From G963674665 sp964609625 (GTDB taxonomy: Bacteria; Desulfobacterota; Desulfovibrionia; Desulfovibrionales; Desulfovibrionaceae), in contig CAZSRS010000044.1 in NCBI GenBank assembly GCA_964609625.1, positions 1 through 31,135 of the forward strand: 31,135 nt of DNA. The letters are read 5' to 3'. Of this stretch, positions 6,939-15,088 are shown one piece after another. The translations under genes and the position numbers were made by a program. Position 1 is the stretch's first letter; each line of letters opens with the position of its first letter. The notes below the pieces were generated by a model. The model saw only the letters and a program-made list of their open reading frames with translations, did not search any database and had not been told where the DNA came from.

Positions 6939-8003
6939 CTATCCCCGCCCGAGCAGTGATTCCAGCCGCGCGGCCACCAGATCGTTGCCCCAGACCGCTT
7001 GGCCGGCGGCGCGGTTCCTGTAGCCCTCCAAGTCCTGCTCCAGGCGTTGCAGTCGGCTGGGCAGGTCCTCGACTCCGAGGCAGAACTCCCCGAAGCCGCA
7101 GCGTTTCACGAACACCGCGTTGACGTACTGCTCGTAGAGCATGGGAATGGGGAAGCAGAGCAGGGGTTTGCCGTAATATAAGGCCTCGCAGATCAGATTG
7201 TGCCCCCCGTTGGTGATGACATACGCGCAGGAAGCCAGGTCCGCGAGGAACCCATGGGTGGAGCGCGGCCTGAAGATCAGGTTTTCCTCCTGGGGGCGCT
7301 CTCCCAGCCCGTAGATCAGGAAGTTCCGCTGCCGCCCCCTGAGGATGTCGAGCAGCGAATCGCTCCCGGAGGATGCGGTCATGGTGGCGGGCATGCCGCT
7401 GACGTAGACCACGACGTGCCCGCCCTGGCTCGGGAGGTGCTCCTTGATCTCGCGGCGCAGGATGGGGGGCAGGACCTCGGTGGTCTCGGGATCGCGCACC
7501 GGCGGCGAGAAGAACGAGCTGATCAGGTAGCGGTGCGCATTGCAGTAGAGCCGCTTGACCAGGGTGCGAGTGATCAGTCTGCTCAACTTCTGCCCCGGCG
7601 GCGTCTCGAAGGCGCAATGGGTGAGCACATGCTGGTGGTCGAGGCTGACGCAGCCACGCCCCAGCCTGCGTGCGGCCAGAGGCGTGAAGTACTCGTAATC
7701 CGTGACGATGAGGTCGGGGTCGAACTCTTGGATACGTCGGGCCAGGGTGTCCACGATGCGGGAGCGCCCCGTGAGTATGGAGAGGGCGTTGACGATGGTG
7801 GCGCGGGCGTCCACCCGTCCGTTGCCGTGCAGGGTGGCCAGGATGGGCAGTTCGGTCACCTGATAGCCCAGAGCCGCCAGTTCCAGGACCACCGCTCCGC
7901 CGGCAAAGGCGAACTCGTGGCCGTTCATGTGTTGGACCACGGACAGGGAGCGGCTCATGTGCCCCCTGGCGTCGCCCATGATGCCGTAGAAGATGCGCGC
8001 CAT
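6939..8003 (-). CDS. GT-B fold glycosyltransferase (MurG/UGT-like, PF13528 type)
   Basis: 354 residues. The start MARIFYGIMGDARGHMSRSL matches the N-terminal nucleotide-sugar transferase motif 'I.Y.v.G.G.GH..R' of the Glyco_trans_1_3 family. The C-terminal half has VVYVSGM, the FLADLASCAYVITNGGHN region and ICEALYYGKPLLCFP, the donor-binding loop of GT-B enzymes. No signal peptide or clear membrane segment; it is probably cytoplasmic or membrane-peripheral. Acceptor and sugar are unknown. It begins six bases after aroC, so it is likely co-translated with it, and precedes the methyltransferase. Confidence 0.85.
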   Translation of the reverse strand: MARIFYGIMGDARGHMSRSLSVVQHMNGHEFAFAGGAVVLELAALGYQVTELPILATLHGNGRVDARATIVNALSILTGRSRIVDTLARRIQEFDPDLIVTDYEYFTPLAARRLGRGCVSLDHQHVLTHCAFETPPGQKLSRLITRTLVKRLYCNAHRYLISSFFSPPVRDPETTEVLPPILRREIKEHLPSQGGHVVVYVSGMPATMTASSGSDSLLDILRGRQRNFLIYGLGERPQEENLIFRPRSTHGFLADLASCAYVITNGGHNLICEALYYGKPLLCFPIPMLYEQYVNAVFVKRCGFGEFCLGVEDLPSRLQRLEQDLEGYRNRAAGQAVWGNDLVAARLESLLGRG

Positions 8004-8009
8004 GTCCGC

Positions 8010-9077
8010 TCAGAACAACTCGTGGCGTTTTTGGAGGAGCACGAAATCCGCCAGGACCAGTTGGATCATGGCCCTGAGCACCGGCACGATGCGCGGGATG
8101 GCGCTGATGTCGTGCCGACCGCCGGGGGCCAGCTCCACGGGGCGTCCGGAGCTGTCGATGGTGCGCTGCTTCATGCCCAGGGTGGGGATGGGCTTGACCG
8201 CCGCGTGCACGATGAGCGTCTGCCCCGTGGAAACACCGCCGAGAATGCCACCGGCGTTGGTGTCGCGCTCTTCCAGGCTGCCGGGCACGGGCAGGGGGTC
8301 GTTGTGTTCGCTGCCGAGCATGGAAGCCGCGCGCATGCCCGAGCCAACCTCCACGGCCTTGACCGCGCCAACGCCCATGAGCGCGTAGGCCAGGCGGGCG
8401 TCGAGCTTGTCGAACACGGGTTCGCCCAGGCCCGCGGGCACGCCCCTGGCCTCCACGCGCACCAAGCCGCCAAGGCTGTCCCCGGCCTTTTTGACCTGCA
8501 AGACACGCTCCTCCCATAGGGGGTGCACGTCGTCACAGGCTGCGAAAAAGGGCCTGGAAAGAGCGTTGGCCATGTCCAGGGAGTGGGCGCGGATGCCGCC
8601 CAACTCCACGGTGCAGGCTGCGACCTCGATGCCCAGCAGGGAGAGCCAGGCCTGGGCGATGGCGCCTCCGGCCACGCGGCAGGCGGTCTCCCGTCCCGAA
8701 GCGCGCCCCCCACCACGGTGGTCCCGGTGGCCGTACTTGGCCTGGTAGGTAAAATCCGCATGCCCCGGCCGAAACACGTGGCGCATCTTCTCGTAGTCCT
8801 TGGAACGTTGGTCCTGGTTGGCGATGGTGAAACCGATGGCCGTGCCCGTGGTACGTCCCTCGAAAACGCCGGAAAGCAGCTGGATGCGGTCGGCCTCCTT
8901 CCTGGTGGTGGAAGCCGGGCCGCTGCCTGGCTTGCGGCGGTCCAGTTCCTTCTGGATCATTTCCTCGTCCAGGGACACACCGGACGGGCAGCCGTCCACC
9001 ACCCCGCCCAGGGCCGGGCCGTGCGACTCGCCAAAGGTGGTCAGCCGAAAGATATGGCCAAAGCTGTTGCCGCTCAT
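8010..9077 (-). CDS. aroC: Chorismate synthase
   Basis: AroC converts 5-enolpyruvylshikimate 3-phosphate to chorismate with reduced FMN, the last shared step to aromatic amino acids. The 355-residue protein has the normal length. Signatures present: RLTTFGESHGPALGGVVDG near the start, the RPGHADFTYQAKYG motif, HRDHRGGGRASGRETA, and the C-terminal GRHDISAIPRIVPV segment. It follows the shikimate kinase after 33 bases, and together they supply two steps of the same pathway. The other shikimate genes are not in the window. Assignment is secure. Confidence 0.97.
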   Translation of the reverse strand: MSGNSFGHIFRLTTFGESHGPALGGVVDGCPSGVSLDEEMIQKELDRRKPGSGPASTTRKEADRIQLLSGVFEGRTTGTAIGFTIANQDQRSKDYEKMRHVFRPGHADFTYQAKYGHRDHRGGGRASGRETACRVAGGAIAQAWLSLLGIEVAACTVELGGIRAHSLDMANALSRPFFAACDDVHPLWEERVLQVKKAGDSLGGLVRVEARGVPAGLGEPVFDKLDARLAYALMGVGAVKAVEVGSGMRAASMLGSEHNDPLPVPGSLEERDTNAGGILGGVSTGQTLIVHAAVKPIPTLGMKQRTIDSSGRPVELAPGGRHDISAIPRIVPVLRAMIQLVLADFVLLQKRHELF

Positions 9078-9110
9078 GAATGGTTCTCCTCGCTGCCTGT
9101 CGGGGACCGA

Positions 9111-9644
9111 TCAGCGTTGTCTGTCGTTGCGCGCGCTCCGCAGAGCCGCAAGGGCCTGCTCCAGGAGGGCGTCCTGGTCCAGGGACGCGTCCAGGACAGC
9201 CTGGGCGCACGCCGTGTACAAGGGCTCCCGCTGCGTCAGGGTCTTGCGCATCTCCTCTTCCGCCGAAAGCCCGGTGAGCGCCGGCCGCTGCCCCGGCAGG
9301 GGCTCCCGGCGCAGGCGTTCCAGCAGGACCTCGGCGTCGGCGCGCAGGTAGAGGACCACGCCAAAGGTGGTCATCAGTTGCCGGTTGTCGGCAGCGAGCA
9401 CCACACCACCACCTGTGGCCACGACCCGGGGTTCGAGACTGCATATCTGCTGCAAGACGCCGGTCTCCATGGCCCGGAAAGCCTCCCAGCCGTGGGTGCG
9501 CACGTAGTCGGCGATGCTGGTGCCGACCTGCTCCTCGATGACCTTGTCCATATCGATGAAGGGCATGGCCAAGCGTTCAGCAAGGCGTTTGCCCAGGGTG
9601 CTCTTGCCGCTGGCGCGCGGCCCCACGAGATAGATATGCCACAT
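9111..9644 (-). CDS. aroL: Shikimate kinase
   Basis: Phosphorylates shikimate with ATP. 177 residues. Walker A GPRASGKST at 8-16, the DMD shikimate-binding motif (FIDMDKVIEE), FRAMET for substrate binding, the GGG motif (VVATGGGVVL) and the lid segment ending in RPALTG are all present in order. The IYLVGPRASGKST start and the NRQLM region resemble E. coli AroL more than AroK, so the symbol aroL is a judgement; many annotations would use aroK. It starts 12 bases after glk and ends 33 before aroC. Confidence 0.93.
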   Translation of the reverse strand: MWHIYLVGPRASGKSTLGKRLAERLAMPFIDMDKVIEEQVGTSIADYVRTHGWEAFRAMETGVLQQICSLEPRVVATGGGVVLAADNRQLMTTFGVVLYLRADAEVLLERLRREPLPGQRPALTGLSAEEEMRKTLTQREPLYTACAQAVLDASLDQDALLEQALAALRSARNDRQR

Positions 9645-9656
9645 GTCTCCGCCGCC

Positions 9657-10622
9657 TCAAGTTGTGCTGTTCTCGCGCTGCAGGGCCACGGCCGCGGCGC
9701 CCCAGAGTCCGGAATCCTGGTTGTCGTTCAGCATGACCGGGATGGGTGCCAGCAGCGCGCCGTGTGTCTCGCTCCAGCGGAACTCGTGCGCGAAACTTGC
9801 ATGGTTCAGGATTTCCGGGGTCCCCGCCGCCACGCCGCCGGCGATGTATACTCCGCCCGTGGCCAGGATTTCCAGAGCGTAGTTGCGACAGGCCCGGCCG
9901 TAGAAGCGGGAGAACCAGGCCAGGGTGCCCGGGGCCTGCCCCTGCCCTATCAGCCCACCAATTTCCTTGGGCTCCAGCCACTGGCCGGTGAGGTACTTGT
10001 GCACGAGCCGCAGCCCCGGACCGCTGACGATCATGTCGCCGATGACCTGCTCCCGGCAGGTTTCACGGCGCACGAAGCGGGCAAAGGCGTACTCCTCCTC
10101 GTGCATGAAGGCGAACAGGCTGTGCCCCCCTTCCGAGGGCACGGCCCGGAAGCCTCCTTGTGCCAGGGGCACCAGGGCGCACTTGCCCAGGCCCGTGCCG
10201 GCGCCGATGACCGCCACCGTGCCCCCGGGCCTGGGAGTTCCGGAAAGCACGCATTTGGCTTGCTCCACGGCCCTGGTCCTGGTGGCGAAGGCCTGGGCCT
10301 CGAAGTCGTTGATCATCCAGGCGTCGCGCAGACCGAACTCGCGCCGCGCCTGCCGCAGATCCAGGCTCCAGGGGATGTTTACCGGATCGCAGCGCAGGCC
10401 GTCTTCCACCACCCCGGCCACCGCCAGCACGATTCTGTCCGCTTCCCCGGGGGGCAGGCTGAAACCGCTGCGGCCGAGCATGTCAAGAAGGTGTTCGAAA
10501 GACTCCGCGGTGGCCGTCCCCAGCGTGGTCTTTTCCTGGAGTTTCAGCAGGCCATCGTGCAGGGAGAAGGATGCGAAACGGCTGTTGGTGCCGCCAATGT
10601 CCGCGGCCAGGATTCTGATCAT
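9657..10622 (-). CDS. glk: Glucokinase (ROK-unrelated Glk family)
   Basis: Glk phosphorylates glucose to glucose 6-phosphate. The 321-residue protein starts with the phosphate-binding ADIGGTNSRFA motif (8-13 DIGGTN), has AVAGVVEDG, the catalytic-aspartate region WMINDFEAQAFA, and GAGTGLGKC for ATP binding, followed by PSEGGHSLFA, as in the PF02685 family. Length is normal. It is the first gene of the minus-strand run glk, shikimate kinase, aroC, glycosyltransferase, methyltransferase, with a candidate promoter about 50 bases upstream. Pairing with shikimate genes is not a pathway link; it may simply be shared transcription. Confidence 0.93.
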   Translation of the reverse strand: MIRILAADIGGTNSRFASFSLHDGLLKLQEKTTLGTATAESFEHLLDMLGRSGFSLPPGEADRIVLAVAGVVEDGLRCDPVNIPWSLDLRQARREFGLRDAWMINDFEAQAFATRTRAVEQAKCVLSGTPRPGGTVAVIGAGTGLGKCALVPLAQGGFRAVPSEGGHSLFAFMHEEEYAFARFVRRETCREQVIGDMIVSGPGLRLVHKYLTGQWLEPKEIGGLIGQGQAPGTLAWFSRFYGRACRNYALEILATGGVYIAGGVAAGTPEILNHASFAHEFRWSETHGALLAPIPVMLNDNQDSGLWGAAAVALQRENSTT

Positions 10623-10673
10623 GGCTGGTTATGCTCGTTGCCTGAGGGGTTTGCTCGGGGTTGTTGCGGATCT

Positions 10674-10701
10674 ACTATACCAACATCGGGCAAAAGGCCA
10701 A
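10674..10701 (-). promoter_or_regulatory. Candidate sigma-70 promoter for the glk operon
   Basis: On the minus strand TTGGCC (10696-10701) and TATAGT (10674-10679) are separated by 16 bases, about 50 bases upstream of the glk start. The -10 matches at five of six positions, the -35 at four. A better-looking TTGACA at 10706-10711 is too far (26 bases) from that -10. Confidence 0.45.
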
Positions 10702-10750
10702 GCCCTGTCAAAGCCGAAAAGGAGCCGCCCGGCATCGGAAGGCCGGCGGC

Positions 10751-10776
10751 TTGACTTCGGCGCGGGAACGTATAGT
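10751..10776 (+). promoter_or_regulatory. Possible promoter for ymdB
   Basis: TTGACT at 10751-10756 and TATAGT at 10771-10776 match consensus hexamers well, but the spacer is only 14 bases instead of about 17. It lies in the divergent gap about 60 bases before the ymdB start. Weak because of the spacing. Confidence 0.3.
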
Positions 10777-10834
10777 CTCGCCGGACGCAAAGGCCCGGCC
10801 GATTGCAACGCGCCGCCGCACGAGACCACCACAC

Positions 10835-11620
10835 ATGAACATCCGCATCCTCTTTCTTGGCGATATCGTGGGCAAGCCCGGCCGGCTGGCCGTGCTTCGC
10901 CGACTGCCCGACCTGCGGGCCGGATACGACACGCACTGGGTGGTGGCCAACGCCGAGAACGCCTCCGGCGGTCTGGGGCTGAAGAGCGATGAGGCCAGGG
11001 ACCTGCTCAACGCCGGCGTGGACCTGCTCACCTCCGGCAACCACATCTGGAAGCACAAGGAGATCCAGGAGTTCATCGCCAGGGAGCCCAGACTGCTGCG
11101 GCCGGCCAACTACCCGGCCCAGGCACCGGGGACCGGACTGACCGTGCTCCACAAACCGGATATCCCGCCCTTGGCTGTTGTCAATCTCCTCGGAAGGACC
11201 TATATGCAGGCTCTCGACTGTCCGTTCCAGGTCGCGGATGCGGTATTGTCGTCCCTGCCCGAGGAGATGCGACTGATCCTGGTGGATTTCCACGCCGAGG
11301 CCACCTCGGAGAAGATCGCCATGGCCTGTTACCTGGACGGCAGGGTCTCGGCCGTATTGGGCACGCACACCCACGTGCAGACCAACGACGCGCGCATCCT
11401 GCCCGGAGGCACCGCCGCCGTCACCGACGTGGGCATGTGCGGGGTGCAAGAGTCGATACTTGGCATGGAGAGCGGCCCCATCATCAAGCGCTTCCTCACC
11501 GGCATGCCCACACGCTTCAAGCTGGCGCCCGGCGAGGCAGGATTGCGGGGAGCCCTGCTCGAAATCGCCCCGGACAGCGGAAAGGCCCAAAGCATCGAGC
11601 TGTTCGTGCTCGACCCCTGA
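10835..11620 (+). CDS. YmdB-family metallophosphoesterase (TIGR00282)
   Basis: A 261-residue metallophosphoesterase of the YmdB/TIGR00282 family; the B. subtilis member hydrolyses cyclic nucleotides and affects biofilm and motility, but the role here is unknown. Metal-binding motifs in order: LFLGDIVGKPGR, NAENASGGLGL, TSGNHIW, VDFHAEATSEK and GTHTHVQTND. The frame is open from 10661, but ATG 10835 begins directly with the first motif as in relatives and lies downstream of the likely promoter. The ribosome site is weak. tyrS follows after 32 bases. Confidence 0.9.
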   Translation: MNIRILFLGDIVGKPGRLAVLRRLPDLRAGYDTHWVVANAENASGGLGLKSDEARDLLNAGVDLLTSGNHIWKHKEIQEFIAREPRLLRPANYPAQAPGTGLTVLHKPDIPPLAVVNLLGRTYMQALDCPFQVADAVLSSLPEEMRLILVDFHAEATSEKIAMACYLDGRVSAVLGTHTHVQTNDARILPGGTAAVTDVGMCGVQESILGMESGPIIKRFLTGMPTRFKLAPGEAGLRGALLEIAPDSGKAQSIELFVLDP

Positions 11621-11652
11621 ACCAACAACCCCCAACCGCTTCACGGATTGCC

Positions 11653-12849
11653 ATGGACCTCACTGAAAGCCTGAAACAAATCCAACGCGGCGCGCAGGAG
11701 ATCATCTCCTTGGAGGAACTCACCGAGCGCCTGAAAACCGGCGTGCCGTTGCGCGTCAAGGCCGGCTTCGACCCTACGGCCCCGGACCTGCACCTGGGGC
11801 ATACGGTGCTTATCCAAAAACTGCGGCATTTCCAGCTCCTGGGACACCAGGTGATCTTCCTCATCGGCGACTTCACCGGCATGATCGGCGATCCCTCGGG
11901 CAAGAGCGAGACCCGCCCCCCCTTGACCAGGGAGCAGGTGCTCGCCAACGCCGAGACCTACAAGCGCCAGATCTTCAAGATCCTGGACGAGGACAGGACC
12001 GAGATCGCCTTCAACTCCCACTGGATGGACAAATTTTCCGCCGCGGACTTCGTGTCCCTCTGCTCCCGCTATACCGTGGCGCGGATGCTCGAACGCGACG
12101 ACTTCCATAAACGCTACCTGGAGAACCGCCCCATCGCCGTGCACGAATTCCTCTACCCCCTGGTGCAGGGCTATGATTCCGTGGCACTGCGCGCCGACGT
12201 TGAACTCGGGGGAACGGACCAGAAGTTCAACCTGCTCATGGGGCGCACCCTGCAGAGCCAGTACGGGCAGAAACCCCAGGTGATCCTCACCGTGCCCATA
12301 CTCGAAGGCCTTGACGGCGTGCAGAAGATGAGCAAGTCACTAGGTAATTACGTGGGCATCGAGGAGCCCCCGGCCGAGATGTTCGGCAAGCTCATGTCCA
12401 TCTCGGACGAGCTGATGTGGCGTTACTTCGAACTGCTCTCGGACAAGAGCCTGGACGAGATCGCCATCCTCAAGAGCCGCGTGGCCGACGGCCGCGACCA
12501 CCCCAAGGCGGTGAAGGAAATGCTGGCCGGCGAGATCACGGCCCGCTACCATGGCCAGGCAGCGGCACGGGAGGCACGTGAAGGTTTCAACAAGGTCTTT
12601 GCGGACGGCGGCGTACCCGAAGACGCGCCCCGCCTGGTGGTGAAGGCCGGAGACGCGAGCCGCCCCCTTGCGGCGCTGACGGATTCCGGACTCTGCGGCT
12701 CCCGTGGCGAGGCCAAACGCCTGGTGCGTCAGGGTGCCCTGAGCATCGACGGCCGGCGTTGGGAAGACGCCGAATCACCCCTGGCTGCCGGAGAATATGT
12801 CCTCAAACTCGGAAAGAAACGGTTTCTGCTGCTGACGGTTCAGGAGTGA
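11653..12849 (+). CDS. tyrS: Tyrosyl-tRNA synthetase
   Basis: Charges tRNA-Tyr with tyrosine. 398 residues, class I fold: the HIGH-type motif appears as HLGHT in DLHLGHTVLIQKLRHF, and KMSKS is present in full in VQKMSKSLGNYVG. The FDPTAPDLH and IGDFTGMIGDPSG segments mark the TyrZ-like branch of about 400 residues. The C-terminal S4 RNA-binding domain is visible from GLCGSRGEAKRLVRQGALSI to the end. The frame is open much further upstream (overlapping ymdB), but ATG 11653 fits the family start. No T-box leader: only 32 bases separate it from ymdB. Confidence 0.96.
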   Translation: MDLTESLKQIQRGAQEIISLEELTERLKTGVPLRVKAGFDPTAPDLHLGHTVLIQKLRHFQLLGHQVIFLIGDFTGMIGDPSGKSETRPPLTREQVLANAETYKRQIFKILDEDRTEIAFNSHWMDKFSAADFVSLCSRYTVARMLERDDFHKRYLENRPIAVHEFLYPLVQGYDSVALRADVELGGTDQKFNLLMGRTLQSQYGQKPQVILTVPILEGLDGVQKMSKSLGNYVGIEEPPAEMFGKLMSISDELMWRYFELLSDKSLDEIAILKSRVADGRDHPKAVKEMLAGEITARYHGQAAAREAREGFNKVFADGGVPEDAPRLVVKAGDASRPLAALTDSGLCGSRGEAKRLVRQGALSIDGRRWEDAESPLAAGEYVLKLGKKRFLLLTVQE

Positions 12850-12908
12850 TACAGGGTACCCCACGGATCGGGGCCCATGACCCCGGCAGGGGTGGCAGGG
12901 AGAAGAGC

Positions 12909-13301
12909 ATGGCCTTTGGATTCAAGAAGAGCGCGGCACCGAAACCCGATGAGAACAAGAACATCGGCCTCAACGCTTATCTCGGCGTGGGAACCCGCTT
13001 CGAGGGAAGGATGGAATTCACGGGCACGGCCCAGATATCCGGCGTTTTCAAGGGCGAGATCGTCTCCGAGGGAATTTTGCTCGTAGGGCAGGAAGGTACC
13101 GTGGAAGGAACCGTCACCGTGGCCAACGTGAACTGCTCCGGCAAGCTGACCGGCAGCGTCAAGAGCAGCAGGAAGACGAGCCTGCAACGCACGGCGGAAT
13201 GCACGGGGAGCATCGAAGCGCCGCTGCTGGAGATCGACGAAGGCGCCCGTTTCGAAGGCACCGTCTCCATGCTTGAAGCGAAAAAAAGGGTCCAGGGCTG
13301 A
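12909..13301 (+). CDS. Bactofilin
   Basis: A 130-residue bactofilin (PF04519), a cytoskeletal polymer former that assembles without nucleotide. The core is a run of short beta-strand repeats rich in Gly and Val (FEGRMEFTGTAQISGVFKGEIVSEG, then VEGTVTVANVNCSGKLTGSVKSS), typical of the right-handed beta-helix, flanked by short charged tails. The N-terminal MAFGFKKS resembles the short membrane-associating tail of many bactofilins. Start ATG 12909 has a purine-rich site (agggagaag) upstream. It follows tyrS by 59 bases and converges with the FlgM-like gene, only ten bases apart. Confidence 0.93.
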   Translation: MAFGFKKSAAPKPDENKNIGLNAYLGVGTRFEGRMEFTGTAQISGVFKGEIVSEGILLVGQEGTVEGTVTVANVNCSGKLTGSVKSSRKTSLQRTAECTGSIEAPLLEIDEGARFEGTVSMLEAKKRVQG

Positions 13302-13311
13302 GAGCCCGGAA

Positions 13312-13560
13312 TCAGGAACCCACCAGTGTCTCGCCCTCGTCGTGTACCAAAATCAGGGCCACCCGTTTCAGGTCCGGGGCATAGGTGCCGTCCCGCACCT
13401 GCTTCTTGAGCATCCTGATCTTCTCGGCGCGGAGATCGATGTGGGTCAGATCGTCTGCCGCGGCTTCGCTCAGGCACAGGAATTCCCCCTCGACCTTGGG
13501 GGACTTTACCTCAGGCACGTGGACCTGATCCGCTCCCTGTGTTCCGTGCTTATCCCGCAT
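13312..13560 (-). CDS. flgM: FlgM-like anti-sigma-28 factor
   Basis: An 82-residue protein. FlgM binds and blocks FliA (sigma-28) until the flagellar hook is complete and FlgM is exported. Its C-terminal half, RAEKIRMLKKQVRDGTY followed by APDLKRVALILV, fits the FlgM helical consensus (R..ki..lk..i..G.Y..d...iA..l). The N-terminal half is polar and probably disordered, as in FlgM. The frame extends up to 13755, but ATG 13560 gives a normal FlgM length and lies just downstream of a sigma-28-type promoter. No flagellar genes are beside it, so it is stand-alone. The function is a family-based inference; the N-terminus is divergent. Confidence 0.75.
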   Translation of the reverse strand: MRDKHGTQGADQVHVPEVKSPKVEGEFLCLSEAAADDLTHIDLRAEKIRMLKKQVRDGTYAPDLKRVALILVHDEGETLVGS

Positions 13561-13633
13561 CGTTGCCACGCCTTGTCCCCGGAGCCCAAGGGAGTGCCCC
13601 GATGCACCCCCATCAGTCCCTGTTTGGAAATAT

Positions 13634-13661
13634 CTATCGGAGGCAGGACCGCGAATATTTA
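13634..13661 (-). promoter_or_regulatory. Sigma-28 (FliA)-type promoter for flgM
   Basis: On the minus strand TAAATATT begins at 13661 and TCCGATAG occupies 13641-13634. TAAA and CCGATA, the most conserved parts of the FliA consensus (TAAAGTTT-N11-GCCGATAA), are both intact; the gap is one base longer than the common spacing. It lies about 70 bases upstream of the flgM start, on the correct strand. Confidence 0.6.
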
Positions 13662-13778
13662 GGGTACGGTGACAGGGGGAAATCAGGGCGAATGGAGAAA
13701 GGCAAGCACTTGGCCCGCTCCGGGCGTAAAAAACTTGGATTGGCATGTCTCGCACTGCCCTCTTGGGTCATAACCGCC

Positions 13779-13822
13779 CCTCGTCATCCCAGAATGTTAC
13801 TTCGAATGCGGGGATGATGGGG
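13779..13822. terminator. Possible terminator-like hairpin after the EF-hand gene
   Basis: Arms cctcgtcatccc (13779-13790) and gggatgatgggg (13811-13822) pair over 12 positions, two of them G-T wobbles, around a 20-base loop. It lies just downstream of the EF-hand gene stop (minus strand). No T-run follows, so termination is only suggested. Confidence 0.35.
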
Positions 13823-13856
13823 GAGCGCGGCCATGGGCCAATCTCTGGGACAGGCC

Positions 13857-14282
13857 TTAAAACTTCATCAAAGGCACCCAAACACCGGCCTTGAACTCGC
13901 TTTTTTTCTTGAAGTACTCATGGCGCTGCAAGTAGCCGTCGCCGTCCACATCCATTTCCTTGAGCATGGGTTCGGCCTCCTGCGTCAGGAAGAACAGGCG
14001 CAGTTCCTCGTAGGTCAAAACACCGTCCTGATCCTTGTCCGCATTGCTCAGGAGCAACCTGCCGTCCACGCCAAGTTCCGAGCGCGAAAGCACGCCGTTG
14101 TCGTCCATGTCCAGGCGGCTGAAGGCCTGCCGTAACCGCTCTTCGTCGCTGGCGATGGCCCGCAGCTCACCAAGGGTGAGCACGCCGTTGCCATCGATAT
14201 CCAGGATGTCGAATGTCTGCGCACCGGCCGGGAGCACCGGCAACAGCCACAGGAGCGTTGACAGCCAGATCACTGCACGCAT
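13857..14282 (-). CDS. Secreted EF-hand calcium-binding protein
   Basis: 141 residues with an N-terminal signal peptide (about 1-21, hydrophobic core IWLSTLLWLLPVLPAGA, likely cleavage after AGA). Four EF-hand loops follow: 28-39 (DIDGNGVLTLGE), 58-69 (DMDDNGVLSRSE), 82-93 (DKDQDGVLTYEE) and 111-122 (DVDGDGYLQRHE). All keep Asp at loop positions 1, 3 and 5 except for one Asn or Gly variation at most, Gly at 6 and Glu at 12, so they should bind calcium. No other domain is visible. The start is fixed by a very strong ribosome site at 14288-14296. The gene lies 59 bases after the 248-residue unknown protein and is probably in its transcript. Biological role unknown. Confidence 0.85.
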   Translation of the reverse strand: MRAVIWLSTLLWLLPVLPAGAQTFDILDIDGNGVLTLGELRAIASDEERLRQAFSRLDMDDNGVLSRSELGVDGRLLLSNADKDQDGVLTYEELRLFFLTQEAEPMLKEMDVDGDGYLQRHEYFKKKSEFKAGVWVPLMKF

Positions 14283-14287
14283 GCCGC

Positions 14288-14296
14288 ACCTCCTTT
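14288..14296 (-). promoter_or_regulatory. Ribosome binding site AAAGGAGGT of the EF-hand gene
   Basis: A full match to the anti-16S sequence, five bases before ATG 14282. It sets the start here rather than at 14342, where the open frame begins, and places the signal peptide at the N-terminus. Confidence 0.85.
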
Positions 14297-14341
14297 GCGT
14301 CTCTGCTCCGCTCCTCATGCCCGGCTTCAGGAAACCAGGCA

Positions 14342-15088
14342 TCAGACGAGATACGCCCGCGCCACGCGGAACACGTCCTCATATGTCAGCTTCTGGCGCA
14401 AGGCCAAGCTGAGTTCCAGACACAATTCCATCTTCACCCTGGTCTCGGCCAGGATCACGTCGCGGTGCACCCGCAGACGCTTGCGCACGAAGGGTGCGTC
14501 AAAGCCGTCGATGACCAGGGCGAGTCCGTCGCAAAAGTAGTTTGAATCGATGAACTCGAGAAAGGGCTGGCAGGCCCGCTTACCCTCGCGCCGAGCCCAG
14601 AGCTGATAAAACAGCAGCGTGACCATCAGCCTGTCATCCTTGAGTTTATGGTCCACGTTGAAATAGCGTCCCTTGTCGGCAATGCCGTCGGTCGCCTGCT
14701 GGACCATTTCCTGGGCCAGTTGAAAAGCGCTCTCCTCGTTCAGCGGTGGGTGGGTGAACTGTGCGGTCATCTTGGCCAGGGTCTTGCGCGGATTCTCCCC
14801 CGTGGCCACATCCAGCAACGCCATGCGCATCAGGTCGAACCTGCGCGTGAGCAACGCGAGCAGGCAATCGCGTTTCACGGCTCCCAGGCGGGCGGCCATG
14901 TGCTCGTTGTCCTCGCTGGAAATCACCTCCAACAGATACTTGATAAAGGGTTCGCCCGTGTAGGACGCCTCATCCTCCAGCAGCTTGGCGCCCCGCTTCG
15001 CGTCCACGAGCTTTTTCAACGACAACCAATATGCCGCCACCCCTTCGAGGGGGATCTCAACGAGGTCATTATCACGTTGTATTACCAT
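14342..15088 (-). CDS. Uncharacterised 248-residue soluble protein
   Basis: I do not recognise this family. The protein is predicted mostly helical, without signal peptide or membrane segment. It opens with MVIQRDNDLVEIPLEGVAAYW and has charged helices throughout, for instance KLVDAKRGAKLLEDE, RDCLLALLTRRFDLMRMAL and RRKRL-like basic patches near the C-terminus (FVRKRLRVHRDVIL). No catalytic motif stands out. The frame is open to 15391, but a good sigma-70 promoter at 15228-15256 lies inside that extension, and ATG 15088 has GGAAGGA upstream, so 15088 is the likely start. The EF-hand gene follows by 59 bases. Confidence 0.75.
   Translation of the reverse strand: MVIQRDNDLVEIPLEGVAAYWLSLKKLVDAKRGAKLLEDEASYTGEPFIKYLLEVISSEDNEHMAARLGAVKRDCLLALLTRRFDLMRMALLDVATGENPRKTLAKMTAQFTHPPLNEESAFQLAQEMVQQATDGIADKGRYFNVDHKLKDDRLMVTLLFYQLWARREGKRACQPFLEFIDSNYFCDGLALVIDGFDAPFVRKRLRVHRDVILAETRVKMELCLELSLALRQKLTYEDVFRVARAYLV

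Noticed and set aside
8523..10754. 743-codon plus-strand open frame opposite aroC, shikimate kinase and glk
   Set aside because: It is antisense to three firmly identified genes, has no domain motif, and such frames arise from the third-position GC bias.
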